In this document: positions 36,656 to 46,625 of the stretch, in pieces
Layout: each line of letters begins with the position of its first letter
How positions within the stretch are numbered: the first letter of the stretch is position 1
Assembly (NCBI GenBank): GCA_028871455.1
Contig: JAGWNF010000003.1
Coordinates: forward strand, 62,001 to 126,000
Length of the DNA stretch: 64,000 nt
Direction: 5' to 3'
Origin: Alphaproteobacteria bacterium
GTDB lineage: Bacteria > Pseudomonadota > Alphaproteobacteria > ATCC43930 > CGMCC-115725
Program-made: the position numbers and the translations under genes
Notes under the pieces: model-generated
Databases searched by the model: none
What the model was told of the DNA's origin: nothing
The model's input: only the letters and a program-made list of their open reading frames with translations

Positions 36656-37883
36656 GCTCAGCCCGCCTTTCGCATCTGCGGCCACGTCGCTGCGGCGCTC
36701 GAGCGCCGCGGGGACCGTGCTCGGCCAGCGCCGCGACCACGGCCGCGAGGCTTTCGAGATTATGCACCGGCCGGAATTCGTCGACATGGGGCAGAATCGC
36801 CTTCATGCCGAGGGATTTGGGCGCGAATCCCTCATAGCGCAACAGCGGATTGAGCCAGATCAGCCGACTGCACGACTTGTGCAGCCGCTCCATCTCCTGC
36901 GCCAGTCCGGCGCCGGCGTCGCGGTCGAGGCCGTCGGAAATGAACAGCACGACGGCACCCTGGCCGAGCACGCGGCGCGACCAGTGCCGGTTGAAGGCGG
37001 CAAAGCACCGGCCGATGCGCGTGCCGCCCGACCAGTCCTCGACCGCCGCCGTGACCTTGTCGAGCGCCTCGTCGACGTCGCGCGTGCGCAGCTGCCGCGT
37101 GATGTTGGTGAGGCGCGTGCCGAACAGGAACGCGTGCACGCGGTCGCGGTCGTTGATCACGGCGTGAAGGAAATGGAGAAAGATGCGGGTATAGCGGCTC
37201 ATCGAGCCCGAGATATCGCAGAGCACGACGAGTGGCGGCGGTCGCGTCGCGCGATCCTTGCGCTTCAGGGTGATGAGGCCGCCCGACCGCAGTTGCGCGC
37301 GCAAGGTCGCGCGCATGTCGATGCGCGCGCCGCGTGGATCGGTAGCGAAGCGCCGCGTCGGCCGTTCGGCAAGCGCCAGCGCCAGCTTCTTCACCGCGTC
37401 GCGCGCCGCGGCCATCTCGGCGTTCGACATCTTCTCGAAATCCATGGTCTGCAGCAGCTCGCGTGCCGAGAACGTCATCGCCGCGTCGAGTTCGACCTTG
37501 TTCTCGCGCGATCGTTCGCGCTCGCCCCGACCGGCGCGCAACGCTTCGGCGAGCCGACGGCTCATCTCGACGCCCTCCGGGCCGGGTGCCTGCAACTCGG
37601 GCAGCAGCAGGCCCATCATGCGCTCGAGCAGTTTGGGATTGCGCCAGAAGACGTGGAACGCCTGGTCGAAGATCAGCCGCTGGTCACGCCGGTTGATGAA
37701 CACGGCGTGCAGCGCCCAGTAGAAATCGGCGCGGCTTTCGAGACCGACGGCACGCACCGCCTCGACGGCCTGCAGCACCCTGCCGGGGCCGACCGGCAGT
37801 CCGGCGGCGCGCAGCGCGCGCGCGAAATGCATGATGTTGGCGACAAGGTTGCCGCCGGCCGGTGCGGGCGCGACGCCGTCCAT
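36636..37883 (-). CDS. coxE: VWA-domain protein CoxE
   Basis: The 415-residue protein is a CoxE-type factor with a C-terminal von Willebrand A domain: LVVLCDISGSMSRYTR (metal-ion-dependent adhesion motif DxSGS), GTRIGRCF and LFISDGLDRDAG. CoxE works with the AAA ATPase CoxD to insert the CuSMo centre or otherwise mature CO dehydrogenase. The start is one base after coxD. The last 30 residues are arginine-rich and overlap the next gene. Confidence 0.9.
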   Translation of the reverse strand: MDGVAPAPAGGNLVANIMHFARALRAAGLPVGPGRVLQAVEAVRAVGLESRADFYWALHAVFINRRDQRLIFDQAFHVFWRNPKLLERMMGLLLPELQAPGPEGVEMSRRLAEALRAGRGERERSRENKVELDAAMTFSARELLQTMDFEKMSNAEMAAARDAVKKLALALAERPTRRFATDPRGARIDMRATLRAQLRSGGLITLKRKDRATRPPPLVVLCDISGSMSRYTRIFLHFLHAVINDRDRVHAFLFGTRLTNITRQLRTRDVDEALDKVTAAVEDWSGGTRIGRCFAAFNRHWSRRVLGQGAVVLFISDGLDRDAGAGLAQEMERLHKSCSRLIWLNPLLRYEGFAPKSLGMKAILPHVDEFRPVHNLESLAAVVAALAEHGPRGARAPQRRGRRCERRAEHGDQHR

Positions 37884-37884
37884 G

Positions 37885-38811
37885 CTATTGCGCCGCGGCG
37901 AGCTCGGCCTTCACCTGCGCCAGCAGGCGCTCGGCCTCGCTGCCCTGAATCTTGGCGATGTCGTCCTGGTACTTCAGCAGCACGCCCAGCGTGTCGTTGA
38001 TCGCCTCGGGCGTCAGCGCCAGCACGTCGAGCTGCGACAGCGCGTGCGCCCAATCGATGGTCTCGGCGATGCCCGGCAGCTTGAACAGGTCGCCGGCGGC
38101 GCGCAGCTTCTGCACGAAGGCGACGACTTGGCGCGACAGCTCGGCGGCCGCGCCCGGCGCCTTGAGCTTGAGGATCTCCAGTTCGCGTGCCGCGCCGGGA
38201 TAGTCGATCCAGTAATAGAAGCAACGTCGCTTCAAGGCGTCGTGGATCTCGCGCGTGCGATTGGAGGTGATCACGACGAGCGGCGGCTGCGCCGCCTTGA
38301 TCGTGCCGAGCTCGGGGATCGAAACCTGATAGTCGGACAGCAACTCGAGCAGGAAGGCTTCGAAGGGCTCGTCGGTGCGATCGAGCTCGTCGATCAGCAG
38401 CACCGGCGGACCGGCGATGTCGGGCTCGAGCGCCTGGAGCAGCGGCCGTTTGATCAGGAACTGTTCGGAGAAAATCTCCTCCTCGACCGTCGCCTTGCTC
38501 TCCTGGCCGGTCTCGGCGAGGCGGATCTCGATCATCTGCCGCGGATAGTTCCACTCGTAGACCGCCGAGGCGACGTCGAGGCCTTCGTAGCATTGCAGGC
38601 GGATGAGCTTGCGGCCGAGCCGCTCGGCCAGCACCTTCGCCACCTCGGTCTTGCCGGTGCCGGCTTCGCCTTCGAGGAACAGCGGCCGCTGGAGCGACAG
38701 CGACAGATAGACCGCGGTCGCCAGGCTGCGGTCGGCGACATAGCGGCCCTGCGACAGCAGCATCAGCGTCTCGATGACGGATTTCGGCAGGCCTGCGGGC
38801 ATCGACACCAT
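37885..38811 (-). CDS. coxD: MoxR-family AAA+ ATPase CoxD
   Basis: The 308-residue ATPase has Walker A GEAGTGKTEVAK, Walker B VLLIDELDRTDE, sensor 1 LVVITSNRTREIHDALKRRC and the MoxR region. CoxD uses ATP to help mature the CO dehydrogenase active site (sulfuration and copper insertion in Oligotropha). It is followed immediately by coxE; both are separated from coxM by an antiporter gene. Confidence 0.9.
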   Translation of the reverse strand: MVSMPAGLPKSVIETLMLLSQGRYVADRSLATAVYLSLSLQRPLFLEGEAGTGKTEVAKVLAERLGRKLIRLQCYEGLDVASAVYEWNYPRQMIEIRLAETGQESKATVEEEIFSEQFLIKRPLLQALEPDIAGPPVLLIDELDRTDEPFEAFLLELLSDYQVSIPELGTIKAAQPPLVVITSNRTREIHDALKRRCFYYWIDYPGAARELEILKLKAPGAAAELSRQVVAFVQKLRAAGDLFKLPGIAETIDWAHALSQLDVLALTPEAINDTLGVLLKYQDDIAKIQGSEAERLLAQVKAELAAAQ

Positions 38812-38898
38812 ATCCGCAAGGTGGGAACGGCGCGCCCATTCTTAAAGGAATTCGACCATAGGGTCCAACCCGCCGGGTCGCCGGATTCCTGCCATGCG

Positions 38899-40572
38899 TC
38901 AGGGCGTAAAGCGCTTCATCGCGTAGTCGGCCATCTCGTTGGCGGTATGGCTTTCGCCCATGACGACACGGCCGACGCCGTGGCGCTTGAGCCATTCGGC
39001 TTCGTCGCGGCTGTGCGTCCGGGCGACGATGTCGAGCGCCGGGTTGATGGCCTGCGCCGCGGCGAGGATGCGCCGCACCGCGCTCTTTTCTGGAACGGCG
39101 ATCACCAGCAGCCGGGCGCGGTCGGGTCCGGCCGCCTCGAAGACTTCCGGCCACGCCGCGTCGCCGTAGACCACCGGCACGCCCTCGCGCCGGAGCCGTT
39201 CGGCGAAATGCAGGTCCTGTTCGATGACGATATAAGGCACGCCCTGCGCGCGCAGCGTCGCGGCAATGACGCTGCCGACCCGGCCGTGGCCGATGACGAT
39301 CGCGTGACGGTCGAGCTGCGGCAATGCATGGCGGCGCCGGATCTCGCGCCGGCCGGCGTGCCGGTGACGCAGGAACCTCACCCGGTCGAGCGGCGTTGCC
39401 AGTACGTCGGCGAGACGCAGCATGGCCGGCTGCAACAGGATCGAGATCAGCGCGCCGGCGAGCACCAGGCTGCGGCCGTCGCCCGGCAGCAAGCCGCGGC
39501 TCGCTTCGGTCCCGCTGAGGATGAACGAGAACTCGCCGATCTGCGCCAGCAGCGCCGCGACCTCGAGCGCGCTGCGCGGTGCCGCCCGCATCGCCAGCAG
39601 CACGAACAGCGTGATGAGCGCGTTGCCGACGACGATCAGCAGCGTGACCGCCGCGACCTGTCCCGGCGCGCGCAGCAGCACGCCGGGATCGAACAGCATC
39701 CCGACCGAGACGAAGAACAGCACGGTGAAGATCTGCTGCACCGGCACGGACTCGCCGGCCGCCTGATGGCTGACGTCGGATTCGGCGATGATGATGCCGG
39801 CGAAGAACGCGCCGAGCGCCGGCGATACGCCCACCAACGCCGCGGCGAGATAGGCGATGCCGAGCGCGGCGACGATCACCGCCAGGCGGAAGAGCTCGCG
39901 CGAGCCGTCGCGTGCGGTCAGCGTCAGGATCCAGGGAATGATGCGGCGGCCGAGCGGCAGCATGATCGCGGCGAATACCGCGGCGGCGGCGACCTTGATC
40001 GCGCTGGCGGCGAGTATGCCGTGCGCCGCGACGAGAGAAGAAGCCGCGCCGCCCGGCAGCACGACCAGCACCGCGACGACGACGAGGTCCTGCATCACCA
40101 GCCAGCCGAGCGCGATGCGTCCGGCTTCGCTGACCAGCACGCCGCGTTCCTCGAGGGCGCGGGTGGCGACGACCGTGCTCGCCACCGCGAGGCACATCGC
40201 CAGAGCGATCGCGCCCTCGGTGTCGAAGCCGATCAGCCGCGCGACGCCGAAGGCGAGCGCCGCCGATGCCGCGATCTGCAGCAGGGCGCCGGGCACGGCG
40301 ACGCGCCAGACCGCACGCAGATCGTCGAGCGAAAAGTGCAAGCCGACGCCGAACAGCAGCAGCACGACGCCGATCTGCGCCAGGTCCTCGACCGTGTGTT
40401 GGTCGGCGGCGAATCCCGGCGTGTGCGGCCCGACCACGACGCCGGCCAGCAGATAACCGACGATCGGCGGCAGGCGCAGCGCACGTGCCGCCAGGCCGCC
40501 GACATAGGCGACGGTCAGGCCGACCAGCAGCGTGACAACGAGCGACGGCGCGCTTTCCATGGCCGAAGACAT
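38899..40572 (-). CDS. YbaL/KefB-like CPA2 cation:proton antiporter
   Basis: The 557-residue protein has about 12 membrane helices (LPPIVGYLLAGVVVGPHTPGF, LLLFGVGLHFSLDDL, SPALGAFFAGIIIAESD, FFVSVGMLFDP) and a C-terminal TrkA-N domain (AIVIGHGRVGSVIAATLRAQGVPYIVIEQD) that binds NAD(H). It fits the YbaL group of potassium or sodium antiporters. It lies inside the Cox-like cluster between coxM and coxD on the same strand, an unusual insertion. An alternative start is the ATG four codons in. Confidence 0.88.
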   Translation of the reverse strand: MSSAMESAPSLVVTLLVGLTVAYVGGLAARALRLPPIVGYLLAGVVVGPHTPGFAADQHTVEDLAQIGVVLLLFGVGLHFSLDDLRAVWRVAVPGALLQIAASAALAFGVARLIGFDTEGAIALAMCLAVASTVVATRALEERGVLVSEAGRIALGWLVMQDLVVVAVLVVLPGGAASSLVAAHGILAASAIKVAAAAVFAAIMLPLGRRIIPWILTLTARDGSRELFRLAVIVAALGIAYLAAALVGVSPALGAFFAGIIIAESDVSHQAAGESVPVQQIFTVLFFVSVGMLFDPGVLLRAPGQVAAVTLLIVVGNALITLFVLLAMRAAPRSALEVAALLAQIGEFSFILSGTEASRGLLPGDGRSLVLAGALISILLQPAMLRLADVLATPLDRVRFLRHRHAGRREIRRRHALPQLDRHAIVIGHGRVGSVIAATLRAQGVPYIVIEQDLHFAERLRREGVPVVYGDAAWPEVFEAAGPDRARLLVIAVPEKSAVRRILAAAQAINPALDIVARTHSRDEAEWLKRHGVGRVVMGESHTANEMADYAMKRFTP

Positions 40573-40663
40573 TGCCGGACGGCGTGGTTATTGACCAGTG
40601 CGCCGCGCTGCGTCGGCCGGAGCGTCAAATCGCGGGCGGTCGTGGTCTGGGAGAGGCGGCTGC

Positions 40664-41458
40664 TTACCCCGCCGCGGTGACCGCCCGTCGCGCCATCACG
40701 CCGACGAGATGCGCGCGGTATTCCGGGCTGGCGTGGATGTCGCCGTTGAGCCCGTCCTGCTTCTGTGCGATCGACTTGATGGCGTCGGCCGAGAAGTTCT
40801 TCGCCAGTGCCGCTTCCATCTCCTTCTGGCGGAAGACGCAGGGGCCCGCGCCGGTTACCGCGACGCGCACGCCGTCCTTATGCTTCGCCACGAATACGCC
40901 GACGATGGCGTAGCGCGAGGCCGGATTGGGGAACTTCATGTAGGCGGCCTTTTCGGGGATCGGGAAGCTCACCGCCGTCACGATCTCGCCCGGTTGCAAC
41001 GCGGTCTCGAACATGCCCTGGAAGAATTCGTCGGCCGCAATCTTGCGCTTGTTGGTGATCACCGTCGCGTTGAGCGCGACCACCGCCGCCGGATAATCCG
41101 CCGCCGGATCGTTGTTCGAGATCGAGCCGCCGAGCGTGCCGCGGTTCCGGACCGCCGGATCGCCGATATGCGAGGCGAGATGGGCAAGGGCGGGGATCGC
41201 CTTCTTCACCTCGGCGGATTCCGCGACCTCGACGTGCCGCGTCATCGCGCCGATCGCCACGGCGTTGCCTTCGCGCTTGATGCCCCTGAGCTCGCTCAGG
41301 CCGTTCAGGTCGACGAGATCGCTCGGCTTCGCCAGCCGCTGCTTCAAGGTCGGGAGCAGCGTCATGCCGCCGGCGACGAGCTTCGCTTCGGGCTTCTGGG
41401 TGATCAGCGCCGACGCGTCCGCGACGTTCTTGGCCTTGTGGTATTCAAAATTGTACAT
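40664..41458 (-). CDS. coxM: CO dehydrogenase-type medium (FAD) subunit
   Basis: The 264-residue protein has the FAD motifs of the molybdenum hydroxylase medium subunit: [15 protein letters not shown] and the [17 protein letters not shown] segment, with the C-terminal CO_deh_flav domain. It passes electrons from the iron-sulfur subunit to FAD. It is 57 bp downstream of coxS, in the order S-M. No catalytic large subunit lies between, before or after. Whether the substrate is CO, an aldehyde or another compound cannot be known without that subunit. Confidence 0.9.
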   Translation of the reverse strand: MYNFEYHKAKNVADASALITQKPEAKLVAGGMTLLPTLKQRLAKPSDLVDLNGLSELRGIKREGNAVAIGAMTRHVEVAESAEVKKAIPALAHLASHIGDPAVRNRGTLGGSISNNDPAADYPAAVVALNATVITNKRKIAADEFFQGMFETALQPGEIVTAVSFPIPEKAAYMKFPNPASRYAIVGVFVAKHKDGVRVAVTGAGPCVFRQKEMEAALAKNFSADAIKSIAQKQDGLNGDIHASPEYRAHLVGVMARRAVTAAG

Positions 41459-41515
41459 CGCTCGGTTCCCTTGTTCGCTAGGCGGCGGCGCGGCGGCTGC
41501 CGGCCGGGCGCGCGC

Positions 41516-41992
<477 letters not shown>

Positions 41993-42080
41993 TTCGGAAC
42001 TCCTCGGTGGCGGGCGCGGGCGACGCGCGGCCTTTATTGGTTGCGGCGATTGTCGTGCGGGAAATCGGCCCCGGTCAAGC

Positions 42081-42677
42081 TCAGCGGGTGAAGAAATAGA
42101 GCATCGCCGCCACCAGGGCGACGAGGATCGCCGCCCACACCACCGGCGGCAGGCGCATGCCTTCGACGGGCGATGCCGGCGCGCGCTCCGGCAGGCGCGC
42201 GACTTCCGGTGCGGGCGCCGCTTCGGCGGCCGGTGCCGGTCCGCCGACGATCGCGGCGAACTTGGCGAAGAAATCGTCGGCGTATTTACGTGCCGTGCTG
42301 TCGATCAGGCGCGAGCCGATCTGCGCCAGCTTGCCGCCGACCTGCGCCGTCACCTTATATGTCAGCGTGGTGGCGTCGCCGTCAGGCGTCAGATGCACCT
42401 CGGCGCCGCCCTTGGCGAAGCCGGCGACGCCGCCCTGGCCTTCGCCGCTGATCCTGTAGCCGTTGGGCGGATCGAGATCGGACAGCGTCACCTTGCCGCT
42501 GAAGCGCGCGCTCACCGGGCCGACGCGTGCCTGCACCTTGGCGGTGAACTCGGTCGGCGAAATCTTCTGCACTTCCTCGCAGCCGGTGATGCATTGCTTC
42601 AGGATGTCGGGCTCGTTGAGCGCGTCCCATACCTTTCGCTGCGGCGCGGCGACCCGGTATTCGCCGGTCATGTCCAT
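42081..42677 (-). CDS. coxG: CoxG-type SRPBCC membrane anchor protein
   Basis: The 198-residue protein starts [35 protein letters not shown], the CoxG signature, with the helix-grip fold up to residue 145, a proline/alanine linker and a C-terminal membrane helix ([16 protein letters not shown]). CoxG recruits CO dehydrogenase to the membrane. The upstream frame is longer, but the family start is at 42677. It opens the Cox-like cluster, 116 bp from the divergent antiporter gene. Confidence 0.9.
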   Translation of the reverse strand: MDMTGEYRVAAPQRKVWDALNEPDILKQCITGCEEVQKISPTEFTAKVQARVGPVSARFSGKVTLSDLDPPNGYRISGEGQGGVAGFAKGGAEVHLTPDGDATTLTYKVTAQVGGKLAQIGSRLIDSTARKYADDFFAKFAAIVGGPAPAAEAAPAPEVARLPERAPASPVEGMRLPPVVWAAILVALVAAMLYFFTR

Positions 42678-42793
42678 GGCGGCACCCATCGTTTTTGCGC
42701 GCCGACCGTAGCGCCGGCCTTCCGCAGGGACAAGCGCGCGACCCGCCGGGGCGGGTTGCGCGGCGCGCGCGGCCTCGGCCATAGTCCGCCTCG

Positions 42794-44125
42794 ATGGCCG
42801 GGGGACTTCCATATGGCAGCCTGGCGTGGGGGCTGCCCTTCGTCGGATTGTTGCTGACGATCGCGATCGCGCCGATCGTCGTGCCCACGGTCTGGAACCG
42901 GCACTACGGCAAGATCGTCGCGCTCTGGTCGCTCGTCTTCGTCCTGCCCGATTTCTTCGCCGAAGGTTTCGACGGCACGCTCCGGCGCCTGCTCGACGTC
43001 GGCCTCAACACCTACCTGCCGTTCGCGCTCCTGATGGGCGCGCTGTTCATCATCACCGGCGGCCTGCGCATCCGCGGCGCGCCGCACGGCACGCCCGGCG
43101 TCAACACGGTGCTGATCGGCATCGGCGCGGTGGCGTCGAGCCTGATCGGCACGCCGGGCGCGTCGCTGCTGATGCTGCGGCCGCTGGTGCGCGCCAATCG
43201 CCACCGCGTGCGCAGCGCGCACATCTATGTCTTCTTCATTTTTCTCGCTTGCAACATCGGCGGCGCGCTGACGCCGCTCGGCAATCCGCCGCTGTTCCTG
43301 GGCTATCTGCGCGGTGTGCCGTTCTTCTGGCCGGCGACGCATCTGTGGCTGCCGACGCTGGCGCTGACGGTGGTGCTGCTGGCGATGTTCTACGTCATCG
43401 ACCGCTCGATCTACCGCCGGCAGGTGACGGAGGACGTGCGGCCCGAGATCGAGAAGCTGGGCATCGACGGCGGCATCAACCTGCTGCTGCTGCTCGGCAC
43501 CGCGGCGACGATGATGCTGCGCACCTATTATCCCGTGCCCGGCGCGGTCACGATCTTCGGGGTGACGTGGGCCTTCGACGATATCGTCTCCGACGTGCTG
43601 TTCATCGCGTTGGCGTTGCTGTCGCTCAGGCTGACCAAGCCGGCGACGCGGCAGGAAAACACCTTCGTCTGGTCGCCGATCGTCGAGGTCTCCATCCTGT
43701 TCGCCGCCATCTTCGTGACGCTGTCGCCGGTGGACACGATCATGGCGGCGGGCGGCCACGGACCGGCGGCGGCGCTGTTCGAGCAGATGTTCGTCGGCGG
43801 CGTGCCCAACGATCAGCTCTTCTACCTGGTTCCCGGCATGCTCTCGTCGGTGCTCGACAACGCGCCGTCCTATCTCGTGTTCTTCGGCCTTGCCGGCGAC
43901 AACGCGACGCTGCTGGTCGACAAGCTGCCCGTGACCCTGGCGGCGATCTCGGCCGGCGCGTCCTATTTCGGCGCTATGACCTATATCGGCAACGCGCCAA
44001 ACCTGATCGCCAAGGGCGTGGTCGAAAGCTATGGTATCAAGATGCCGAACTTCTTCGCCTATGTCGGCTGGTCGACCGTCTGTCTGCTGCCGGTTCTGTT
44101 GCTGACCATGTGGGTGTTCTACTGA
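42794..44125 (+). CDS. NhaD-like sodium:proton antiporter / citrate-type transporter
   Basis: The 443-residue protein has about 11-12 membrane segments, the paired conserved motifs of the ion-transporter superfamily ([21 protein letters not shown] and [17 protein letters not shown]...[16 protein letters not shown]), which are typical for NhaD. It likely exchanges sodium for protons. It is divergent from coxG and overlaps the DUF192 gene (TGATG). Confidence 0.85.
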   Translation: MAGGLPYGSLAWGLPFVGLLLTIAIAPIVVPTVWNRHYGKIVALWSLVFVLPDFFAEGFDGTLRRLLDVGLNTYLPFALLMGALFIITGGLRIRGAPHGTPGVNTVLIGIGAVASSLIGTPGASLLMLRPLVRANRHRVRSAHIYVFFIFLACNIGGALTPLGNPPLFLGYLRGVPFFWPATHLWLPTLALTVVLLAMFYVIDRSIYRRQVTEDVRPEIEKLGIDGGINLLLLLGTAATMMLRTYYPVPGAVTIFGVTWAFDDIVSDVLFIALALLSLRLTKPATRQENTFVWSPIVEVSILFAAIFVTLSPVDTIMAAGGHGPAAALFEQMFVGGVPNDQLFYLVPGMLSSVLDNAPSYLVFFGLAGDNATLLVDKLPVTLAAISAGASYFGAMTYIGNAPNLIAKGVVESYGIKMPNFFAYVGWSTVCLLPVLLLTMWVFY

Positions 44126-44589
44126 TGCTCCGTACTGTTCTCATCGCGCTTCTGCTGCTGGCGACGCCCGCCTGGGCGCAGCCGGTCGCGCTCCAGACCT
44201 TCGACGCGGCGCCGCTCACCGTCGACACCGCGAACGGGCCGCAGCAATTCACCGTTGAGCTGGCGCTGACGCCGGCGCAGCAGCGACAGGGCCTGATGTT
44301 CCGCCGCCATCTCGCGGCCGACGCCGGCATGCTCTTCGTCATGGCGGAGCCGAAGGTTCAGACTTTCTGGATGCACAATACCTATATCCCGCTCGACATG
44401 ATCTTTATCGCGCCGGGCGGCCGCATCGTCGGTTACCACGAGCGCGCCGTGCCGATGTCCGATGCGATCATCATGTCGCGGGCGCCGGCGGTCGCCGTGC
44501 TCGAGGTCAACGGCGGCACCGTCGATCGTCTCGGCATCAAGATCGGCGACATCGTGCACGCCGCCGCGCTCGGCGACGGCACGGAATAA
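44125..44589 (+). CDS. Secreted DUF192 protein
   Basis: The 154-residue protein has a Sec signal peptide (TPAWAQ, cleavage near residue 19) and the DUF192 domain: FTVELALTPAQQRQGLMFRR, GMLFVMAEPKVQTFWMHNTYIPLDMIFI and VLEVNGGTVDRLGIKIGD. The role is unknown. Its ATG overlaps the antiporter stop, so it is translationally coupled. It is convergent with the methyltransferase gene. Confidence 0.9.
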   Translation: MLRTVLIALLLLATPAWAQPVALQTFDAAPLTVDTANGPQQFTVELALTPAQQRQGLMFRRHLAADAGMLFVMAEPKVQTFWMHNTYIPLDMIFIAPGGRIVGYHERAVPMSDAIIMSRAPAVAVLEVNGGTVDRLGIKIGDIVHAAALGDGTE

Positions 44590-44592
44590 GGT

Positions 44593-45255
44593 TCAGCGCT
44601 TCCGCGCCAGGGTCACGCCATCGCAGATATAGAGCAGCGACAGGTCGATGCGCTTGTCGGTGTGCAGTTTGGCGTTGATCGCCTTGAGGGCGAGCGTGTC
44701 GACGTCGCGCTTGCGGCCGTCGGCGACCGAGCCGCCCCACAGCATATTGTCGAAGACGATGAGTCCGCCCGCGCGCACCAGCGCGAGCGATCGCTCGTAA
44801 TAGGCGTCGTAGTTCTCCTTGTCGGCGTCGATGAAGACATAGTCGAACGTGCCGGCGCCGCCTGCCGCGAGCAGGGCCTTGAGCGTGTCGAGCGCCGGCG
44901 CCAGGCGCAGCTCGATCTTGTGGTCGACGCCAGCTTCTTTCCAATAGCGCCGCGCGACCGCGGTGGTCTTTTCGTTGACGTCGCAGCAAATGAGCTTGCC
45001 GTCGTCGGGCATGGATGATGCGACCCACAGCGCGCTGTAGCCGGTAAAGGTGCCGATCTCGATGCCGCGCCGCGCGCCGATCAGGCTCACTAAAAAGGCG
45101 AGGAACTGACCTTGCATCGGCGGAATCTGCATGCCGGCGCCCGGCATTTTCGCGGTTTCCGCGCGCAGCCGCGCCATCAGCTTGGTCTCGCGCGACGAGA
45201 CCGACAGCACGTAGTCGTAGAGCTTGGGCGTCAGGTCGAGCAGGCGGACGGTCAT
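44593..45255 (-). CDS. Caffeoyl-CoA-type O-methyltransferase
   Basis: The 220-residue enzyme shows PPMQGQFLAFLVSLIGA, the SAM site GIEIGTFTGYSALWVA, the metal-binding FIDADKENYDAYYE and DNMLWGGSVAD, all typical of class I O-methyltransferase (Methyltransf_3). It probably methylates catechol-like groups; the substrate is unknown. It stands alone between DUF192 and tRNA-Pro. Confidence 0.9.
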   Translation of the reverse strand: MTVRLLDLTPKLYDYVLSVSSRETKLMARLRAETAKMPGAGMQIPPMQGQFLAFLVSLIGARRGIEIGTFTGYSALWVASSMPDDGKLICCDVNEKTTAVARRYWKEAGVDHKIELRLAPALDTLKALLAAGGAGTFDYVFIDADKENYDAYYERSLALVRAGGLIVFDNMLWGGSVADGRKRDVDTLALKAINAKLHTDKRIDLSLLYICDGVTLARKR

Positions 45256-45322
45256 GCGGAGCCTCGTTTTGCGGCGCTGTCCTTGCGCTTTTGCGCCGAA
45301 GCGTATAGCAAATTCCGGCCTT

Positions 45323-45399
45323 CGGGGCGTAGCTCAGCCTGGTAGAGCATCAGCTTTGGGAGCTGAGGGTCGCAAGTTCGAATCTTGCCGCCCCGACCA
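45323..45399 (+). tRNA. tRNA-Pro (TGG)
   Basis: A full cloverleaf: acceptor CGGGGCG/CGCCCCG, D-arm with AGCTCAGCCTGGTAGAGC, anticodon loop TTTGGGA (TGG), T-loop GTTCGAATC and encoded CCA. Confidence 0.97.
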
Positions 45400-45414
45400 T
45401 TGGGAGAGGTTTCA

Positions 45415-45711
45415 ATGCCGCACGCGCGGATTTATCGCCCGAGCAAGAGCGCCATGCAGTCCGGCCGCGCGCCGACCAAGGAATGGCTGCTGACCTATGA
45501 GGTCGCGACGCCGCGCGTGCCCGATCCGTTGATGGGCTGGACCAGCGCCGCCGACACGCTCAACGAGGTGCGGCTGCGCTTCGAGACGCAGGAGGAGGCG
45601 GTCGCCTATGCCAAGAAGAACGGCCTCGACTATTCGGTGATCGAGCCGCAAGACCCCAAGTTCAGACCGAAGAGCTATTCCGACAATTTCCGCTGGCAGC
45701 GTCCGAGCTGA
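45415..45711 (+). CDS. Complex I NDUFS4-like accessory subunit
   Basis: The 98-residue protein fits the ETC complex I subunit family (NDUFS4/18-kDa type): ARIYRPSKSAMQSGRAPTKEWLLTYE, DPLMGWTSAADTLNEVRLRFETQEEAVAYAKKNGLDY, PKSYSDNFRW. It stabilises NADH:ubiquinone oxidoreductase and is characteristic of alphaproteobacteria and mitochondria. It lies 15 bp after tRNA-Pro. Confidence 0.93.
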   Translation: MPHARIYRPSKSAMQSGRAPTKEWLLTYEVATPRVPDPLMGWTSAADTLNEVRLRFETQEEAVAYAKKNGLDYSVIEPQDPKFRPKSYSDNFRWQRPS

Positions 45712-45731
45712 CGGCGGATGATCGCCGTAAC

Positions 45732-45808
45732 GCGCCCATAGCTCAGAGGATTAGAGCAGCCGCCTTCTAAGCGGCAGGTCGTTGGTTCGAGTCCAACTGG
45801 GCGCGCCA
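45732..45808 (+). tRNA. tRNA-Arg (TCT)
   Basis: Acceptor GCGCCCA/TGGGCGC, anticodon stem GCCGC/GCGGC with loop CTTCTAA (TCT), T-loop GGTTCGAGTCC and encoded CCA. Its 3' part is copied 810 bp downstream. Confidence 0.97.
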
Positions 45809-45811
45809 ATC
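45761..45811 (+). repeat. att-like repeat, left copy inside tRNA-Arg
   Basis: These 51 bp, from the anticodon arm through the tRNA 3' end, recur at 46571-46621 with one mismatch (G at 45774, A at 46584). Confidence 0.9.
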
Positions 45812-45922
45812 GTATTAGAAGATTAGCGCGGCATCTGGGTGAGAGGCGGCGGCGGGCGTCGGCCTATGGTGCCAAAGTCGCACCGGTTTGCGTCTCAGCT
45901 CCGCTGCTAACGGGGAACAGCC

Positions 45923-46510
45923 ATGGTTGAGCAATTTTTTCGCGCTCACCAATATACCGTTTCTGCGGTCGGGGCCTTTGCTACGGTTGCCGTAGTCATA
46001 GTGTCTTTACTTCTTGCGTTCGTCCAACGAAGGGCCAACAGAACAAGTCTCAAGGCCTTCGTGTCGAGAACTGTGATCATCCATGACACCATCGATCCAA
46101 AGAACCGGCCGAGTTACATTTCTGTCAATGTGACAAATACGGGCATTCTGCCTCTTAGGATACCATTTTCATTTTTTCATTGGCGGGCACCGTTCCGACG
46201 GGGAACCTATATGGTCAACCCGCTCGATTGGTACGGGACAGATACTTGGATTCAGAAGAAGCAATATCCAGTTGAGATTCTACCACGCACGGCGCAGACC
46301 TTTTTTGTCTCAACCGCCAAAACGTTCTTGGAAGAGCTTTCAAAGATCATGCATGGCAAGGACGCCATACGTCCTTGGCAATTCCGACGATTGCGAGTGG
46401 TGATCGTGACCGACGATGGCGCGCAATTTCATACCCACGTTGGAAAAGAAGTTCGACAGGAACTCGAGCGGCTTGCCGCCCAGCACACTGGTCACAACAG
46501 TCCCAGGTAG
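45923..46510 (+). CDS. Unknown membrane-anchored protein in the tRNA-Arg mini-island
   Basis: The 195-residue protein has one N-terminal membrane helix (about residues 13-35, VSAVGAFATVAVVIVSLLLAF) followed by a basic QRRANR stop-transfer and a soluble, beta-rich domain (YISVNVTNTGILPLRIPF, a Trp/Phe-rich middle, FRRLRVVIVTDDGAQFHTHVG). The domain recalls small immunoglobulin-like folds but matches no family I can name. Codon use is much less GC-rich than flanking genes, which suggests foreign origin. It is the only gene of the island. Confidence 0.72.
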   Translation: MVEQFFRAHQYTVSAVGAFATVAVVIVSLLLAFVQRRANRTSLKAFVSRTVIIHDTIDPKNRPSYISVNVTNTGILPLRIPFSFFHWRAPFRRGTYMVNPLDWYGTDTWIQKKQYPVEILPRTAQTFFVSTAKTFLEELSKIMHGKDAIRPWQFRRLRVVIVTDDGAQFHTHVGKEVRQELERLAAQHTGHNSPR

Positions 46511-46570
46511 TGGGTTCATCAATAAAGAACTCGACGGATGTGATTGCGCTGCTCGCTGGCGGCCTTGTGG

Positions 46571-46621
46571 CGCCTTCTAAGCGACAGGTCGTTGGTTCGA
46601 GTCCAACTGGGCGCGCCAATC
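46571..46621 (+). repeat. att-like repeat, right copy (partial tRNA-Arg)
   Basis: Duplicate of the tRNA-Arg 3' part (51 bp, 1 mismatch). It lacks the 5' half, so it is not a functional tRNA. Confidence 0.9.
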
Positions 46622-46625
46622 CTAC

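Larger units (their letters stand above)
45812..46621 (+). mobile_element. 810-bp mini-island at tRNA-Arg 3' end
   Basis: A unit bounded by the tRNA-Arg 3' half and its second copy, exactly 810 bp apart, as left by site-specific integration into a tRNA gene. It contains one less GC-rich gene (45923-46510) and no integrase, so it is either a non-autonomous satellite or the remnant of a larger island. The left copy keeps the tRNA intact. Confidence 0.78.

Noticed and set aside
37831-40680. 949-codon open frame antisense to coxD and the antiporter
   Set aside because: It covers two well-recognised genes and its product is rich in Arg, Gln, Asp and His repeats without any domain.
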